NCBI RefSeq assembly: GCF_000380985.1
Contig: NZ_KB905704.1
Location: forward strand, 1 to 64,000
Reading direction: 5' to 3'
From: Proteiniphilum acetatigenes DSM 18083
Lineage (GTDB): Bacteria > Bacteroidota > Bacteroidia > Bacteroidales > Dysgonomonadaceae
DNA length: 64,000 nt
Positions 17,573 through 29,000 of the stretch are shown in pieces; the stretch's first letter is position 1; every line of letters begins with the position of its first letter. The notes beneath the pieces were generated by a model that made no database searches, was not told the DNA's origin, and saw only the letters and a program-made list of their open reading frames with translations. Position numbers and translations under genes: made by a program.

Positions 17573-18328
17573 ATGAACAGCGGGAACGAAAAAGGTAATG
17601 CCCCATACGTGAGGGGAATCAAAGACAACTATATAGATCAGTTGCATGGTGATTTCCAGTTGATTTCGGAAATTGTACTGACACAGATAAAACTGGCTTC
17701 TGATCTGGTTCGGGATAATCGTAACAAAGAGATCATTCCCCAGTTGAAACGGAATGAGAAATTGATTAATTCGCTGGATGTCACTATCAAGGAAAAAGTG
17801 ATTAACGCCATCATGCTTTTTACACCCCGGGCTTCTGATTTGCGCCGACTGATGGCCTATCACGATATGACTATTTCGATGGAGCGGGTGGGCGATCTGA
17901 TCGAGAATATTGCTTTCGCATTGGAAGGAATAGATTTTTCGTTGGCTGGATTCGAGAAATATAAAAAACCTATCGATAAGATGTTTGTGCAGACAGACAA
18001 GATGCTGAAAAATGCACTTTTTGCCTTTACCGGTGTGAGCAATGAAATGGCGTACGATACCATACAGATGGACGATAAGGTAGATAAACTGGAACGGAAA
18101 ATCGAACGTCAACTGGCGGAAGATTTCCAGAACGAAGTACAGAGTTCGCAGTCACTGGTAAATATTATGAACCTCAACAGTATCTCTTACTATCTGGAAC
18201 GTATTGGTGATAAGGCGGTGGATATAGCTGAATCGGCTGTATATGTGATCGAGGGAAGAGATATCCGCCATGTGAAAGAATCCAAAAAACCGGTAGCCGG
18301 TGAAAAATCAGGAGATGAAGCAAGATGA
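17573..18328 (+). CDS. phoU: Phosphate signalling protein PhoU
   Basis: This 251-residue helical protein has two PhoU repeats of three helices each. The metal-binding E-x-x-x-D motifs are visible as ERVGDLIENI (residues about 103-112) and ERIGDKAVDI (about 206-215). PhoU damps the Pst transporter and PhoR kinase when phosphate is plentiful. The C-terminal 20 residues are a charged tail beyond the fold. It overlaps the phoB start by ATGA. Confidence 0.94.
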   Translation: MNSGNEKGNAPYVRGIKDNYIDQLHGDFQLISEIVLTQIKLASDLVRDNRNKEIIPQLKRNEKLINSLDVTIKEKVINAIMLFTPRASDLRRLMAYHDMTISMERVGDLIENIAFALEGIDFSLAGFEKYKKPIDKMFVQTDKMLKNALFAFTGVSNEMAYDTIQMDDKVDKLERKIERQLAEDFQNEVQSSQSLVNIMNLNSISYYLERIGDKAVDIAESAVYVIEGRDIRHVKESKKPVAGEKSGDEAR

Positions 18329-19029
18329 AAGGTAGAATTTTAGTTGTTGACGACGAAAAGGATATCTGCGATATCCTGCAATTCAATCTGGAGAACGAGG
18401 GATATATCGTAGATGTAGCCCATTCAGGAGAGGACGCATTGGAGATGATCACCGATATACATGAGGTTATTATCCTCGATGTGATGATGGGTGGAATTTC
18501 CGGGTTTAAAGTGGCCGAAAAATTACGAAAGTCGGGAAATTTCGTGCCGATTATTTTCCTTACGGCCAAGAATACTGAGAACGATATGCTGACCGGCTTT
18601 TCATTAGGGGGAGATGATTATATAGCTAAACCATTCTCGGTGAAAGAAGTTCTTGTCCGTGTAAAAGCATTGCTCAAACGTAGTGCACTCACTAAAATGA
18701 CGCCGGCCGAGCCTATACCGACCGACTGGAGCTATAAAGGATTAAATATTGATCTGCAGGGCAACCGTGTGACCATCGACGGAAATGAGGTATCACTCAC
18801 TAAAAAAGAGTTTGAAATCCTTTCTCTGCTGGCACGGACATCGCCTAATTTGCTTACCCGCACGGAAATACTGAACAGCGTATGGGGTGAGAACGAGTTT
18901 GTGCTCGACCGTACTGTCGATGTGCATATCACTCGCCTGAGAAAGAAGCTGGGAGATTATGCAGGTATTATTGTAAATCGCTCCGGATTCGGTTATTATC
19001 TGAATATCGACGCTAAAGACGAAGACTAA
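18325..19029 (+). CDS. phoB: PhoB-like response regulator
   Basis: This 234-residue OmpR-family regulator has a receiver domain (acid pocket VVDDEKD, phosphoacceptor Asp52 in IILDVMMGG, Thr in FLTAKN, Lys in DDYIAKPF) and a C-terminal winged helix (KKEFEILSLLARTSPNLLTR to the end). Its place after phoU and before a PhoR-type kinase, with a Pho box ahead of pstS, supports PhoB. It is translationally coupled to phoU. Confidence 0.9.
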   Translation: MKGRILVVDDEKDICDILQFNLENEGYIVDVAHSGEDALEMITDIHEVIILDVMMGGISGFKVAEKLRKSGNFVPIIFLTAKNTENDMLTGFSLGGDDYIAKPFSVKEVLVRVKALLKRSALTKMTPAEPIPTDWSYKGLNIDLQGNRVTIDGNEVSLTKKEFEILSLLARTSPNLLTRTEILNSVWGENEFVLDRTVDVHITRLRKKLGDYAGIIVNRSGFGYYLNIDAKDED

Positions 19030-19125
19030 TTCAATGATTTGATAATTAACTGATGTGCTAATGTGCCAATATCAATTTGGACAATTGGTAATTGACAATT
19101 TGTCCTGGCTCTAAATTTTAGTCGT

Positions 19126-20883
19126 ATGAGACGAAAAGTATCTTTTAAAACTCGTATCTTACTTAACTTCTCAGTGATCATAGGGCTTTTCACTGTGGGG
19201 ATTATCCTGTTTGAACAGCAACAGTTCAAAAATGAACGTACACTCAGTCTGGAGCGTACACTTGAGAATAATGCCGATATTGTGTACCGGTATCTCAACG
19301 AGAATAGCATTGATTTGCAAAAGGAGCCGGAACGGGTGGGGGAACTGTTACGCTATATGCCCTCTGATGTGCGTTTTACCATTATAAACTGGGAGGGACG
19401 AGTACTCTACGACAACTTTTTGGATGTCCGTAAGATGGAGAACCATCTGAAACGTCCCGAAGTACAGAAATCGATTGGTTTTGGAAATGGGTCGAATATC
19501 CGTATATCGGATAGTGATAATATCAAATATCTCTATTATTCCAAAAAATACAATGAAGGTTATTTTATCCGGTTAGCGGTTCCGTATAATGTGCAACTGC
19601 AATCATTTATCAATTCCGGGAGTTCGTTTATCATATATATCCTTCTCTTTTTCGTGGTGTGTATACTGATGATGCTCTATTTCTCCAACCGATTTTCCAG
19701 ATCGTTGAAAGAGTTAAGAGAATTTTCGTTGAACGTTAGAAATGATGTTAAGATACCGGCCAGTTTCGTTTTTGCCGATGATGAGGTGGGAGAGGTGAGT
19801 GCCGATATTGTGGAAAACTACAACCTGTTGCAGGAAAATCGACGTAAATTGGCGGCTGAGCGTGAGAAACTGCTGCAGCATTTTCAACTTTCTGAAGAGG
19901 GGATCGCCATTTTTTCAAAAGATCGGAGAGAGATCTATGCTAACTCCCATTTCCTGCAGTTCCTGAATATTATTCTCGACAATCCTACTCTGGAGCCCGA
20001 ACTGCTTTTCGATGATCCTGTTTTTGGAGAGTTTGTCGATTTTATCAATGTACATCCGCGAGAGGGTAACATGTTCTCGAAACGGATTGAGAAAAGCGGC
20101 AGACAATTCAATGTGCGGATCATCATTTTCGAGGATGAGAGTTTTGAATTTTATATCAGTGATATTACCAAATCGGAAAAAACACGTCTGCTCAAGCAGG
20201 AAATGACCAATAATATCGCGCATGAGTTACGTACTCCGGTCACCAGTATCCGCGGTTATCTGGAGACTATTCTCAATCTCTATGATTATGATGAAGAAAA
20301 CAGTGAACGTATTCGTGGATTTCTGGACAGGGCTTATACACAGACTATCCGCCTTTCGGAATTGATACAGGATATCAGTATGCTGACCAAGATCGAAGAG
20401 GCACCCGACCGGTTCGAACTGGAACAGGTGCGGATGAATGAGTTGTTGAACGAGTTGTCCAATGATCTGGCTGACAAGCTGAATGAGAATAAGGATAATT
20501 TCCTGGTGAATGTAAACGATAATGTGGTGATCTACGGTAGTCGTACGCTCCTCTATTCAATCTTCCGGAATCTGATCGAAAATGCCATCTCCTATGGTGG
20601 GGAAAATATCGATATCGTAGTGCGTTGCTATAACGAAAATGAGAATACTTACTTCTTTGAATTTTACGATACCGGTATCGGTGTTGATGAAAAACATCTT
20701 GTACGTATCTTTGAACGCTTTTACCGGGTGAACGAAGGGAGAACCCGTAAGACAGGTGGCTCGGGACTGGGACTCTCCGTCGTAAGGAATGCCGTCCTGT
20801 TCCATAAGGGAAGCATTGTAGCAAAAAATCGTCCCGAAGGAGGACTGCACTTCCTTATGACTTTTCCGAAATTCCTACAATAA
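19126..20883 (+). CDS. phoR: PhoR-like sensor histidine kinase
   Basis: This 585-residue inner-membrane kinase has a helix at about 12-28, a periplasmic sensor of about 135 residues, and a second helix at about 167-187. A HAMP-like/linker segment and a divergent PAS region follow, then the DHp domain with His366 in HELRTPVTSIRGY. The ATPase domain has the N box LIENAISYG, the G1 box FYDTGIGV and the G2 box GGSGLGLS. The gap from phoB is 96 bp and contains heptamer repeats (19080-19100). The large periplasmic domain is unlike the tiny one of enterobacterial PhoR, as is usual in Bacteroidota. Confidence 0.88.
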   Translation: MRRKVSFKTRILLNFSVIIGLFTVGIILFEQQQFKNERTLSLERTLENNADIVYRYLNENSIDLQKEPERVGELLRYMPSDVRFTIINWEGRVLYDNFLDVRKMENHLKRPEVQKSIGFGNGSNIRISDSDNIKYLYYSKKYNEGYFIRLAVPYNVQLQSFINSGSSFIIYILLFFVVCILMMLYFSNRFSRSLKELREFSLNVRNDVKIPASFVFADDEVGEVSADIVENYNLLQENRRKLAAEREKLLQHFQLSEEGIAIFSKDRREIYANSHFLQFLNIILDNPTLEPELLFDDPVFGEFVDFINVHPREGNMFSKRIEKSGRQFNVRIIIFEDESFEFYISDITKSEKTRLLKQEMTNNIAHELRTPVTSIRGYLETILNLYDYDEENSERIRGFLDRAYTQTIRLSELIQDISMLTKIEEAPDRFELEQVRMNELLNELSNDLADKLNENKDNFLVNVNDNVVIYGSRTLLYSIFRNLIENAISYGGENIDIVVRCYNENENTYFFEFYDTGIGVDEKHLVRIFERFYRVNEGRTRKTGGSGLGLSVVRNAVLFHKGSIVAKNRPEGGLHFLMTFPKFLQ

Positions 20884-20914
20884 ACCCCAAAAGTTAGAAG
20901 AACTCTTGGGGTTT
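20882..20914 (+). terminator. Terminator of the pst-pho operon
   Basis: AAACCCCAA (20882-20890) pairs with TTGGGGTTT (20906-20914). The inner AAGTT/AACTC bases extend the stem around the loop AGAAG. The stem begins inside the phoR stop codon. With no downstream gene in the same direction, it probably ends both this operon and the convergent one. Confidence 0.75.
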
Positions 20915-20984
20915 ATTTCAATATTATTCCTGCTGTTTTGAATTAATAGCTGTTCGGGAATAATATGCTATCTTTAACACTGCA

Positions 20985-22535
20985 TTATTGCTGTACAATT
21001 ATTTTCAATTTAGTAGTTCTACCGTAGAGTTTCGTTACTCCTTCGTATACAAATCCCGGCAGGTTAGGACCTGTATAATGAGCAGAGGCTCCAGGAGTAG
21101 TACCTCCGGTGATTGGATCGGCTATCTTACAACCGTCATCGCTGGTTGCATCCGTATCGTCTGCGGCCTCAATAACTTTCATGATACCCAGTTTATCCTC
21201 TGATCCGTTAACTACCCGTCTGAAAGCAATGTATGTACCGGAGGTAATTTCCAGACTACAATTTCCGCTGGCTCCGGCATTAGTCCGCTGTCTCAATATT
21301 CTATTGGCATCATTGTTGACCATAGTAGGAGTAACATAACTATCCAAAGCAGATAAAGCTTCGAATGTTTCCCAGTTTCCGGTGGTTGTTTCAAAGAAAT
21401 TATCCAGATCCAGGGTAGCAGCTTCTTCCTGGGAAAGGATTCTAAATCCGATAGCATTTTTTGTCATGCCGCCGAGCCAGTCCGTATCAACCTGTCGTCC
21501 TACCGGACCTCCACTTAAACGAGCAGCGCTAACGTATGCGAAGCCTCTGCTGCCAACCGGTACCCGATCGGAATTTCTCCAGATATTGACAAAAGCAAAG
21601 TCAATACTTCCGGAAGGAGCATCTACTGCTTCTTTCAGTGTCACTACATTTTTTATCTCATTACCTACCTGAATTCCTTCTATTGAGAACAGGTAAGGCT
21701 GTGTAGGGATTACTCCGGCGTTAGACATAATTTCCCATTCAGGAGCCATTTCAAAATCCTCAAATATAAGCGCCCTGCCTTCCGGTATACCGGTGATTGA
21801 TTTGATGTCTGTATATGCTGTTGTTCTAAATCCCTCTTTATCGGTCACAACCACACTGATAGCATCTGCCCTTTCATCGTCCACCGTGATATCGAAACTG
21901 AAACTCTTCTCTGTTTCAGAGGAACCAACTTCAATTATCCCAGGCGTAGACAATTCCAGATAAGGAGTTTTTCTAACCAGTGCATAGGTAATGGATGCCA
22001 GATCTTCGGCAGATGAGGTGGCTCCTTCAATAGTTACCGACTCATTAAGTTCAAGCTGGTCGATTTCCGATGGGTTGAGTGTAACCCTTGGCGGTATTCC
22101 TTTGAGTTTTTCTACCACGATAGGAGTAATGGTTGTTTTTGTATAAATATCGGTAGCAAATATGCCTATCGCTGTTGTCGACGCATCGGAGAGAGATATA
22201 TTCAGAGAGAAATCTAATTCATTCGGGAAACTATCGAGTATTTGAAAGACCCTGTTATTTCTGCTTATTTCTTCATATCCGACATCAGCATTGCCTTTGA
22301 GCAATGTAATATAGATGTCGCGTAATCCATTGCTGGATTCAATACTCCCAGTTACCATCTGGGTTTGTTGGAATAAGGCTTCTTCCAATGATGTGGGAGA
22401 GGTAATATTTACTACCGGTGGCGGATAAGCATTATCGTCGGTATAATCCACAGCGACCTCCCCATCGCTACAGGTGGCAAATATAGCCAGACTCAATGCC
22501 AATAGCGTATAAATTATCTGTTTACACCTTTTCAT
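20985..22535 (-). CDS. Lipoprotein with Ig-like domains, SusCD-associated, unknown function
   Basis: This 516-residue lipoprotein (lipobox IFATC) begins with Ig-like beta-sandwich domains (VNITSPTSLEEAL, residues about 40-260). A C-terminal beta-rich domain starting near GRALIFEDFEMAPEWEI could be a ligand-binding jelly roll. It is the last gene of the SusCD operon, the position where surface glycan-binding proteins of the SusE/SusF type usually sit. I do not recognise a precise family, and the ligand is unknown. Confidence 0.6.
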   Translation of the reverse strand: MKRCKQIIYTLLALSLAIFATCSDGEVAVDYTDDNAYPPPVVNITSPTSLEEALFQQTQMVTGSIESSNGLRDIYITLLKGNADVGYEEISRNNRVFQILDSFPNELDFSLNISLSDASTTAIGIFATDIYTKTTITPIVVEKLKGIPPRVTLNPSEIDQLELNESVTIEGATSSAEDLASITYALVRKTPYLELSTPGIIEVGSSETEKSFSFDITVDDERADAISVVVTDKEGFRTTAYTDIKSITGIPEGRALIFEDFEMAPEWEIMSNAGVIPTQPYLFSIEGIQVGNEIKNVVTLKEAVDAPSGSIDFAFVNIWRNSDRVPVGSRGFAYVSAARLSGGPVGRQVDTDWLGGMTKNAIGFRILSQEEAATLDLDNFFETTTGNWETFEALSALDSYVTPTMVNNDANRILRQRTNAGASGNCSLEITSGTYIAFRRVVNGSEDKLGIMKVIEAADDTDATSDDGCKIADPITGGTTPGASAHYTGPNLPGFVYEGVTKLYGRTTKLKIIVQQ

Positions 22536-22629
22536 ATTATGTTTGTTTTTTAATTGTTTATATTCTATTTTAATGCCTGGATAACCACGATCTGATCTGT
22601 ATTATCCTATTGATAATCCTGTTTTTATC

Positions 22630-23397
22630 CTATAGGAACTCTACCTGTAACAGGAAGTTTTTTATATTTCCGCTGACCGACCCTTCGGTGAAATCCCGGA
22701 ACTTCCATTTCATAGAGCCGAACAGATAAATAGCATATTCACTATTCCTGTCGGAATTCTCTATTATTTCCAATGTATATGAGCCGTCGGTCAGTGTGGA
22801 AATTATGGATTCCAGAGTAGGTACCAGGTTTCTCCTGATCGTACCGGTTACCAGAGTCGAAGATGTTTGGGCCGATCTGAACAGGTTCGCAGAAACTGAT
22901 ATCTGATTTTCGGAGTCAAAAGAGAGGAGCGCCGTGCGAACTGTAAGACCTTGCTTAATTTCAACAGCAATCGGTATCATTCTGCATACATCTGCAACAA
23001 CTGTTTGTTCCATTTCCGGAACAGGTTTCTCATATAATACAACGCTCCCTCTGTATTCCGTTTCTGTTGTTGAAACAGGAACGAAAATAGGAAATCGTTC
23101 GGCTGAAACGGCAATATTGGCTCCCGGGTTAATCCTTGGGGTTTCATAAGTGACATTAGCCCTGTCCAGTATAATAACATGGCTGTCGTTTCCTTTTATT
23201 GCCGAACTCACTGCATTGTAATTGTTCGTAGTATAGGGATTATTACCCGTTAAATCGGAAACAAACGTCACTCTTGCCGTTCGCGTTTTATCCCATTCTG
23301 TCCCGGGTTCCGGCTCTACATTATCGTTTCCTGAGCAACCGGTTATTAGAAAACAGAAGAACGAAGCAATCAGGTATAAATTGATTTGTTTCTTCAT
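22630..23397 (-). CDS. Lipoprotein in the SusCD operon, unknown function
   Basis: This 255-residue lipoprotein (lipobox LITGC) has a beta-rich body with no cysteines outside the signal and one more near the middle. No recognised catalytic motif is present. It sits between the phosphatase-like enzyme (9 bp gap) and the 516-residue lipoprotein, so it is probably co-expressed and exposed at the surface. A fimbrillin-like or substrate-binding fold is possible, but I cannot show either. Confidence 0.55.
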   Translation of the reverse strand: MKKQINLYLIASFFCFLITGCSGNDNVEPEPGTEWDKTRTARVTFVSDLTGNNPYTTNNYNAVSSAIKGNDSHVIILDRANVTYETPRINPGANIAVSAERFPIFVPVSTTETEYRGSVVLYEKPVPEMEQTVVADVCRMIPIAVEIKQGLTVRTALLSFDSENQISVSANLFRSAQTSSTLVTGTIRRNLVPTLESIISTLTDGSYTLEIIENSDRNSEYAIYLFGSMKWKFRDFTEGSVSGNIKNFLLQVEFL

Positions 23398-23406
23398 AAC
23401 ATCTAC

Positions 23407-24180
23407 TTATTGAAGTTCAACCTCTGCTAACATGGCACAATGGTCTGTTATTGCTGCGCTATTAGATAATACCTGGTATGATTTGACATTCCATTTATCC
23501 GTTGGTTTGGCGAAGATGTAATCTATCTTGCTGGCTGGATTGGAAGCCGGAAATGTAGCAAAATTATTACATACCCTTTTCCATGATGCCATCCCGGTAC
23601 TTATTGCCGTCTCACTGGGAAATGCGTTGAAATCACCTGCCAGTAAAGTAGGAAGAGAGGTTCCTATAGCGACATTCAATTGCTGTACCATAGATTGTCT
23701 TACACCATCGGTCGAGTGATCCAGGTGGGTTACTGCCATACGTACTTTCTCCCCTGTATCGGGTAGGATTACATCAATAAATAAGACAGTGCGCATTTCC
23801 TTCATTTCGCTGGCGTTGCCGGTCAGTTGTGTATTGGATATTTTTTCAATAGGATATTTGGAGAGTATGGCTACTCCATATTCTCCCTGGGAATATGCGA
23901 TTGCGCGTCCAAAAGCTGAAAAATATCCAGTTTCCGCTGCCAGTTCCGTTGTAAAATCCCGGAATCCGTTTCGTGCTGTTTTGTAATCTATTTCCTGTAA
24001 CATCACGAAATCAGGGTTATACTGTTCTATATAATCTGCAAAGGGGGCAGCATTGTATCCGGCCATTTGTCCGGACATCCGGGTATTGATGTTCAATACC
24101 CGGATAGTGGTTTGTGATGTCAATGTCCCACATGCTAGTAATAACAATAAGGAACACACTATATATTTTAATTCATTCAT
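23407..24180 (-). CDS. Secreted endonuclease/exonuclease/phosphatase family protein
   Basis: This 257-residue protein of the DNase I-like (EEP) fold follows a hydrophobic signal (LLLLLACGTLTSQ). Catalytic signatures are in order: IRVLNINTR with the metal-site Asn, LQEIDY (Glu63), THLDH with the general-base-type His, GDFNAFP, SKIDYIF, and TDHCAML near the end. The fold hydrolyses phosphodiesters or phosphomonoesters in nucleic acids, inositol phosphates or sphingomyelin; the substrate is not clear. I chose the Met at 24180 because it gives a clean signal peptide and a 23-bp gap from susD. An upstream start would overlap susD. Confidence 0.85.
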   Translation of the reverse strand: MNELKYIVCSLLLLLACGTLTSQTTIRVLNINTRMSGQMAGYNAAPFADYIEQYNPDFVMLQEIDYKTARNGFRDFTTELAAETGYFSAFGRAIAYSQGEYGVAILSKYPIEKISNTQLTGNASEMKEMRTVLFIDVILPDTGEKVRMAVTHLDHSTDGVRQSMVQQLNVAIGTSLPTLLAGDFNAFPSETAISTGMASWKRVCNNFATFPASNPASKIDYIFAKPTDKWNVKSYQVLSNSAAITDHCAMLAEVELQ

Positions 24181-24203
24181 TATCGAGTACAATTTTAGTT
24201 TGA

Positions 24204-25979
24204 TTAGTCCTCCCATCCAGGGTTATTTGGCCGCAGATTCGGATTCAGTTCCATTTGCCTGTAGGGAAGGGAGAATAGATAATTTTTAGGATTTTCAAAA
24301 ACACGGGAATCATCGAAAATAAGAAATCCATTCTCGTCGAATTTCGTGCTGGATGTGAATACTGACTGATCATAGGCATAATCCCTGCGGATACCTTTTA
24401 AGATTCCCATTTCCTGCCGTTCGGGAGTTTCAGATTTGTCCACTCCCAATTCATATCCTTGTTCCCATCTTACCAGATCGAACCAGCGATGTCCTTCCAT
24501 AAAAAGTTCCACACGGCGTTCGCGTTGTAATTCCGTTTTCAGATCCAGGCCATTGGCGTCCAGTTCGCTCAGTACCATTCTTTTCATACCCACTCTGTCT
24601 CTGAGGAGATTGATGGTTTCGTCTATTACGCTTTGATTAAGGCTCCCCAGATTATACATAGCCTCTGCATAATTCAGAAGTACTTCTCCGTAACGAATGA
24701 GAATAATATCATTATCATCCTGATTGTAAATCGGAACTTTCGAAGGCTCACAATATTTCAGGCAGTAATATCCTGTGTAAGTTACGGCACCTCTACCGTC
24801 GTTATTGAATTTGGGAGATCTGAAAATGTTCGTTCTGGAAGCGTCTTCGTCAGGATTGGTCGTACCTCTGCCGTCCACTCTTCCGTGCCATTTGTCGTAG
24901 CCGGGATATACGATGGATTGTTTGAGTCTGGGATCACGGTTTACAAATACACTGTCGTAAGCGCTGTATGCTGGTGTATAGGTACCGTTTCCTTTATATA
25001 ATGGCGATTTGTAGATCGGTAATCCGTCAATACATAAGTAGCTGTCAACGAGGGATTTTGTCGGATTGAAACGAATGATCTGATCGGGTACCTGTAATTC
25101 CCTGCTTAAATTATGTCGGGTCGGATTGGAGAGTTCAAAATTATATACATACGACAAGATGGCTTCTTTGTTGTTTGCATTTCTGGAAGCCCTTCCTATA
25201 AACGTGAACAGATCAAAATAATCCTGGTTCGGACGGCCTGTGGAATAAAGCTGATGATAGGCGAATCGCCCGCCGGGCATCAACTCTTTGGCGGCATCCC
25301 TTGCTCTTTCCCAGCGTTTGTTTTGTAATGCCACACGCGACTCAAATGCCTTTGCAGCAGCACCAGAGATACGTCCGAAGTCGGTAGTTGCAGGGGCAAT
25401 ATGTGGAGGTAAACTTTCAGCTGCTTCACTTAACTCATCCAACATAAAGTCGACGATTGTTTCCCTCGATGTCCTAGGAGCCATCATGGCATCATCTCCT
25501 GCATTTACGGGTTCTGTCACAAAAGGAACATCACCCCAGAAACTGGTAAGATAGAAATAAAGGAGCGCCCTTAGAAAACGGACTTCTCCGGCATATCTCT
25601 CTAATATTTCGGGATCTACCGTTGTAGCTCTCGTGTAATTATTGAGGAAGTGGTTACATCTTCTTAACTGTCTGTAAGAATCCCGGAAACGGGTATTCAA
25701 CGTACTGAAATCGGATCCGTACAATCCACTGCCTATTTGCCGCCACCCACTCATCGTATACCAGGGAGCATTGTCACTCAGCCCTTCCGACATATTGATG
25801 GGCAAGTCCTTTCCTACCAAAGCCCAATAACAGGCATTTGCAGCGTTCTTTACCTGTAGTTCCGATTCCCAGAAGTTTTCGTCAGAGAGTTCATCCAAAG
25901 GCGCTCTTTCCAGAAAACTGTCGTTGCAGGAGAAAAGAAACGGGAATAAAGCCAGTATCAATAATATATTTTTTTTCAT
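24204..25979 (-). CDS. SusD/RagB-family surface substrate-binding lipoprotein
   Basis: This 591-residue lipoprotein (lipobox FLFSC) is a SusD homologue: the mature start NDSFLERAPLDELSDENFW is typical, TPR-like helices fill the first half (FLRALLYFYLTSFWGDVPFV), and the C-terminal motif RRVELFMEGHRWFDLVRW is diagnostic. SusD caps the SusC barrel and delivers ligand. It lies 30 bp downstream of susC. Confidence 0.95.
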   Translation of the reverse strand: MKKNILLILALFPFLFSCNDSFLERAPLDELSDENFWESELQVKNAANACYWALVGKDLPINMSEGLSDNAPWYTMSGWRQIGSGLYGSDFSTLNTRFRDSYRQLRRCNHFLNNYTRATTVDPEILERYAGEVRFLRALLYFYLTSFWGDVPFVTEPVNAGDDAMMAPRTSRETIVDFMLDELSEAAESLPPHIAPATTDFGRISGAAAKAFESRVALQNKRWERARDAAKELMPGGRFAYHQLYSTGRPNQDYFDLFTFIGRASRNANNKEAILSYVYNFELSNPTRHNLSRELQVPDQIIRFNPTKSLVDSYLCIDGLPIYKSPLYKGNGTYTPAYSAYDSVFVNRDPRLKQSIVYPGYDKWHGRVDGRGTTNPDEDASRTNIFRSPKFNNDGRGAVTYTGYYCLKYCEPSKVPIYNQDDNDIILIRYGEVLLNYAEAMYNLGSLNQSVIDETINLLRDRVGMKRMVLSELDANGLDLKTELQRERRVELFMEGHRWFDLVRWEQGYELGVDKSETPERQEMGILKGIRRDYAYDQSVFTSSTKFDENGFLIFDDSRVFENPKNYLFSLPYRQMELNPNLRPNNPGWED

Positions 25980-26009
25980 ACGATTATTTTTATTTTTACA
26001 TTATTGTGT

Positions 26010-29000
26010 TTAATGAAGAGTAATATTTACGCCGAAAACAAATGTCTTGATTTGCGGATAGTTTCCTCCACCCTGAATCGGTCTTTCGGGATCGGCCGAA
26101 GAAAAATAATTCGTAAGCGTCAGTAAATTATCGGCAGATGTATATATCCGGCACCGATCGACATTGATTTTCTGAGTTAGTTTGACCGGAAGCGTATATC
26201 CTAATTGTATATTCTTTAACCGGAGATAGGCCGCATTTTCCATCCAGAAAGTAGAAAAGCGCTGGTTGTAGCTCTGATTGTATGTGAAGCGCGGATAAGC
26301 TGCATTGGGATTGGGATTGGATGCCTGATACCGATCGGCATGGAACCATTGTGGATAGGTCGACTGGTCAGTGAATGCATGGCGGGCAGGTCCGTAAATA
26401 TATCCGTCTACTTTTCCTACTCCCTGAAACAGGAAACTGAAATCGAATCCCTTGTACCCCATGTTCCCCTTAAAAGAGTAAGTATAGCGGGGAATGGAAC
26501 TACCTACCACTTTCCGGTCATTATCAAGATCAATGACACCGTCACCATCCAGGTCCTTGTACTTTATATCACCTGGTTGTACCAATCCGGCGTCTCCCGA
26601 CATGATGGGGAATTTGGGATTTTCATATCTCCCTGAAACAGGATTGTATTTTTCAAAATCAGTTGGCACGGCAATTCCGTCGGCAACCAATCCGTAAAGG
26701 GCCTGATTGGGATAACCGACCATAGTAATATTATCAGATCCGATAATGGAGCCTTCCCATTCGGTAATTTTATTTTTCACATCTGCCAGCATAAATGTGG
26801 CTCCATAGGTGAAATCTGTTCCTATACGGTCTTGCCAGCCAATCTCAAGTTCCCAGCCTTTGTTTTGCATTTCTCCTCCGTTTTCATCCATGACCGAGGG
26901 AAATCCACCTACGGCGGGCAACTCTCTCTGGTATATCATTCGCCGGGTTTTACGTATATAGTAATCTCCGGTAAAAGTTAAACGGTTGTTCAAGAAGTTG
27001 GCATCAATCCCGATATTGGTTGTATGCAGCATTTCCCATAACAGATTGGGGTTACCGATATAGGTTTCGGCATACCCGTCGTTGGCCACAGTACCTATGG
27101 TGGGAACAGTAACACTGGCGATACGGGACATATATGGATAGTTGTCCGATCCGGTTGAGAACTGATTACCTAATATACCCCATGAGGCACGGACTTTCAA
27201 TTGATCTATATGATCCTTTGTAGAACTCATAAACTCTTCTTCGGAAATACGCCACGCCCCTGAGAATGAGGGAAACCATTCCGCCCTGTTCCTTTTGATG
27301 AAGCGGGAGGTAAGATCATACCGCAGGTTGGCTTCCAATAAATAACGTTCCTTGAAATTGTAATTGATACGTCCAAATCCGGAACGCATTGCCCAATGGT
27401 TGGCTGTTGCGCTGTTAGCTTGAGAATCAGGTGAACCAAAGTCAAGGATTGGGTCTTTTTCCGTGATCAGGTTTCTTCTGAGAGCATTGAACTGGTCGGC
27501 TCTCTGCCATTCCTGTTGAAATCCAAGCATCGCGTTGAGAGAGTGATCGCCGATAGTTAATTCATAATCGGTTTGTGCGAATAGAGTTTGGCTTAAGGTA
27601 CGATAGTCTCTGTTTTCTATAGAGTTAGGGGTGTTCGTTGTGTACCAGATGTCATTCGTTTCCGGATAGTAGAAATGAATGGTCTTACTTAACAGGTTTC
27701 TGAAACTGTTTGACTGGCGTGTGATATAATTGGCCGAAGCGGTCCATCCTCTGAGAATATCTACTTTTACTGTGAAATTACCTGTAAATTCCTGTGAAGA
27801 GAATTGTTGCCCACCTCCGTCGGTAAGATAGGCTACCTGATTGCTTTGTCCGCCCCCGTAACCCCATCGGCCATCAGTAAAGTGCACAGGTACGGTGGGT
27901 CGTGTCCGCATAGCGTTATACAATACACCTCCGGTAAGGTCGAAAGACGCATTTGGTGCAGAGAATTGGCGGTCAATATAGCCCATATTAGCTGTAATAT
28001 CGAAACGGTTGGCTACTCTTGTATTGAGTTTTAACCTGATATTGTGCCGGTTTGTATGTGTAGATTTGCCCACGGTCAAACCCTCCTGATTCAGGTAACC
28101 GTAAGAAAGCAGATAGCCCATATTTCGTGCTTTCCCGTCGATACTGGCATTCAGGTTGTATTGCGGAGCTGATGATAAAAATGTTGCGTCAATCCAGTTG
28201 GTGTTAGCATAATAATTGGGATCTGTTCCGTCAATGGCTTTCTGAATATCTTCCGGTGTATAATTCTGAATGCCTCCCACATTTGCCTGAGCCTCATTTT
28301 CCCATGCCATGAATGTAGGGCTGTCAGCCATTTTTGGGAGCTTGGTGGGTGTTTGCACGGCATAATATGTGTCAATGTTGATACGTGGTGCACGTTCGTT
28401 CCCCGATATGTTTTTTGTTGTAATCAGGATAACTCCGTTGGCGGCCCTGTTCCCATAGATAGCTGCAGAAGCAGCATCCTTTAATACTGAGATGCTTTCG
28501 ATATCGTTCGGATTGATGATGTTCATATCTCCTTCCGCACCATCGATCAATACAAGGGGATTATTGTTGCCTCTTGAGCCGACCCCCCGGATCTGTATCG
28601 TAGCATTGGATTGCCCCGGTAATCCTCCGTTTGCATTGGCTGTAACAGTCATCCCAGGCACAAGTCCCTGTAAACCGGTAGATACATTGGCTATCGGTCT
28701 CTTTATCAGGTCTTCAGATGAGATTACACCTACAGATCCTGTCAAATTAACTTTTCGTTGTGTACCATACCCAACCACAACCACCTCATCGAGTAATTCG
28801 GAATCTTCATTCAATACGATGTCTATCGTGCTCCGGCCGTTACGAGGTATTTCCTGGGCAGTATATCCAATATAAGAAAATATGATCACGGCATCGGTAG
28901 GAACGGATAAAGAATACCGGCCGTCTATATCGGTCACAGTTCCGTTGGAAGTCCCTTTTTCTACAATATTTACACCGATAAGTGGCTCATTATGTATATC